NCBI GenBank assembly: GCA_003694425.1
Contig: RFJX01000271.1
Span: forward strand, 1-9,300
Direction: 5' to 3'
Origin: Gammaproteobacteria bacterium
GTDB taxonomy: Bacteria > Pseudomonadota > Gammaproteobacteria > J113
DNA: 9,300 nucleotides
The notes beneath the pieces are model-generated. The model ran no database searches. It saw nothing but the letters and a program-made list of their open reading frames with translations, and was not told the DNA's origin. The translations under genes were made by a program, and so were the position numbers. Position 1 is the stretch's first letter. Every line of letters starts with the position of its first letter. This document shows, in pieces, positions 8,147 to 9,300 of the stretch.

Positions 8147-9193
8147 ATGCAGGCGATCACCATCACCCGGCCGGACGACTGGCACCTCCATCTGCGCGAC
8201 GGCGAGATGCTCAGGTGCGTGCTGCCGGACAGCGCGCGGCGCTTCGCCCGGGCCATCGTCATGCCCAACCTGGCCCCGCCGGTCACCACCACGGAACTGG
8301 CCCTGGCCTACCGCCGGCGCATCCTCGAGGCGCTTCCCGGGGGGCTCGACTTCGAGCCGCTGATGACCCTCTATCTGACCGACGACACCCCTCCGGAGGA
8401 GGTCCATGCCGCGCGCGAGAGCGGCCGGGTCCACGCCGTGAAGTGGTATCCGGCGGGCGCCACCACCAATTCCGCCGCGGGGGTGACCGACATCGGGCGC
8501 TGCATGGAGACCCTGGCCGCGCTGGCGGAGACGGGGATGCCCCTGCTGGTGCACGGCGAGGTGACGGACCCGGAGGTCGATGTGTTCGACCGCGAGCGGG
8601 TCTTCATCGAGCGGCTGCTGGCCCCGCTGCTGGAGCGCCTGCCGGGGCTGAAGGTGGTGCTCGAGCACGTCACCACCCGCGAGGGGGTGGAATTCGTGCG
8701 CGGAGCCGGCGGTCGCGTCGCCGCCACCCTCACCGCCCACCACCTGCTGCTCAACCGCAACGCCCTGTTCGCCGGCGGCCTGCGCCCGCACCACTACTGC
8801 CTGCCGGTGCTCAAGCGCGAGCGCCACCGGGAGGCGCTGGTGGAGGCGGCGGTGAGCGGCGATCCGAAGTTCTTCCTCGGCACCGACAGCGCCCCCCACC
8901 CCCGCAGCGCCAAGGAATCGGCCTGCGGCTGCGCCGGGATCTACACCGCCCACGCCGCGATCGAACTCTACGCCGAGGTGTTCGAACAGGCCGGCGTCCT
9001 GGACCGGCTGGAGGGATTCGCCAGCCTCCACGGCGCGGCCTTCTACGCCCTCCCCCCGAACCGCGGGACCCTGACCCTCCGGCGCGACGCCTGGACCGTG
9101 CCCGAAGAGGTCCCGTGCGGCGGCCAGCGCCTGGTCCCCTTCCGCGCCGGCGAGCCCGTGCAGTGGCGGATCGCCGGCGACGACCGTGGCTGA
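8147..9193 (+). CDS. pyrC: Dihydroorotase, class II (PyrC)
   Basis: The enzyme closes N-carbamoyl-aspartate to dihydroorotate in the cytoplasm, the third step of de novo pyrimidine synthesis. The 348 residues match the usual length of the class II family (E. coli PyrC also has 348). Metal and active-site residues are in place: H13 and H15 in [10 protein letters not shown], the carboxylated lysine K99 in [12 protein letters not shown]136 in LLVHGEV, H174 in LEHVTT, and D247 in GTDSAPH with H251. R17 and N41 (MPNL) are the likely substrate-binding residues by family comparison. The ATG at 8147 follows a purine-rich ribosome site (AGGGGAAGAGG). Relatives usually have KLYPA where this protein has KWYPA, a mild substitution next to the key lysine. 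The gene starts 132 bases from the divergent prenyltransferase gene. Its stop overlaps the possible GTG start of the next frame by 8 bases, suggesting translational coupling. Confidence 0.97.
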   Translation: MQAITITRPDDWHLHLRDGEMLRCVLPDSARRFARAIVMPNLAPPVTTTELALAYRRRILEALPGGLDFEPLMTLYLTDDTPPEEVHAARESGRVHAVKWYPAGATTNSAAGVTDIGRCMETLAALAETGMPLLVHGEVTDPEVDVFDRERVFIERLLAPLLERLPGLKVVLEHVTTREGVEFVRGAGGRVAATLTAHHLLLNRNALFAGGLRPHHYCLPVLKRERHREALVEAAVSGDPKFFLGTDSAPHPRSAKESACGCAGIYTAHAAIELYAEVFEQAGVLDRLEGFASLHGAAFYALPPNRGTLTLRRDAWTVPEEVPCGGQRLVPFRAGEPVQWRIAGDDRG

Positions 9194-9300
9194 GGCCTGC
9201 CGGAGCTCCGATCCGCCCGCCACGACCGGTCACCGGCCGGTCGCCGGCCTGGTGATGGCGATCACCGGGGCGCTGCTGCTGGCCCTGCTCACCCTCACGG
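9186..9300 (+). CDS. Start of an unidentified protein with an N-terminal hydrophobic segment (cut by the window end)
   Basis: A frame opens at the GTG at 9186, overlapping the pyrC stop by 8 bases, and stays open for 38 codons to the window edge. After a short polar stretch ([18 protein letters not shown]) comes a hydrophobic run beginning [16 protein letters not shown], which looks like a signal anchor or first membrane helix. A GTG at 9252 or an ATG at 9255 in the same frame would also keep the hydrophobic part. The ribosome site is not strong for any of these. The close overlap with pyrC suggests cotranscription. I cannot assign a family from so little sequence. Confidence 0.45.
   Translation, partial: MAEACRSSDPPATTGHRPVAGLVMAITGALLLALLTLT

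Noticed and set aside
8015..9223. Minus-strand frame open across all of pyrC and continuous with the prenyltransferase gene
   Set aside because: It is antisense to a clear PyrC. Its translation is biased in composition and shows no family, and the prenyltransferase similarity begins only at the ATG at 8014. High GC explains the lack of stops.

Overview
The window is very GC-rich, has almost no non-coding space, and reads as the chromosome of a gammaproteobacterium. The lineage is inferred from gene content: a 4.5S-type SRP RNA next to dnaX, a class II PyrC of exactly 348 residues, and an IorAB-type molybdenum hydroxylase. A sulfur-oxidising or Chromatiales-like bacterium would fit, but the window alone cannot prove it.

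Layout. Positions 1-1150 (minus strand) hold the 5' part of dnaX (DNA polymerase III tau/gamma) and, 28 bases upstream on the same strand, the signal-recognition-particle RNA gene ffs. The SRP RNA is recognised from its conserved tetraloop domain and from a 13-pair closing stem joining the two ends. A back-to-back promoter region (about 1167-1213) separates this unit from a plus-strand operon. That operon encodes a [2Fe-2S] subunit (1287-1748) and a Tat-exported molybdopterin subunit (1752-3938) of an isoquinoline 1-oxidoreductase-type dehydrogenase, followed by a 76-residue cysteine-rich protein of the GDCCVxC family (4032-4262).

Positions 4335-6942 (minus) encode a large membrane-anchored PAS-GGDEF-EAL cyclic-di-GMP protein. 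As given, it is interrupted by one extra base in a C run at 5600-5602; removing that base restores an 868-residue protein with all domains intact. Upstream of it on the same strand lies a UbiA-superfamily prenyltransferase resembling MenA (7055-8014).

The prenyltransferase gene is divergent from pyrC, the dihydroorotase gene (8147-9193, plus). The 132-base gap between them carries a long imperfect dyad and a likely pyrC -10 element. A new frame with a hydrophobic segment starts over the pyrC stop codon and runs off the window end.

The genes form several independent units: replication and protein targeting (dnaX, ffs), periplasmic oxidation (IorAB-like), c-di-GMP signalling, quinone-type prenylation and pyrimidine synthesis. 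I see no tRNA, insertion sequence, CRISPR array or prophage. The least understood parts are the GDCCVxC protein behind the hydroxylase genes and the frameshifted signalling gene. I did not find a clearly new multi-gene system.
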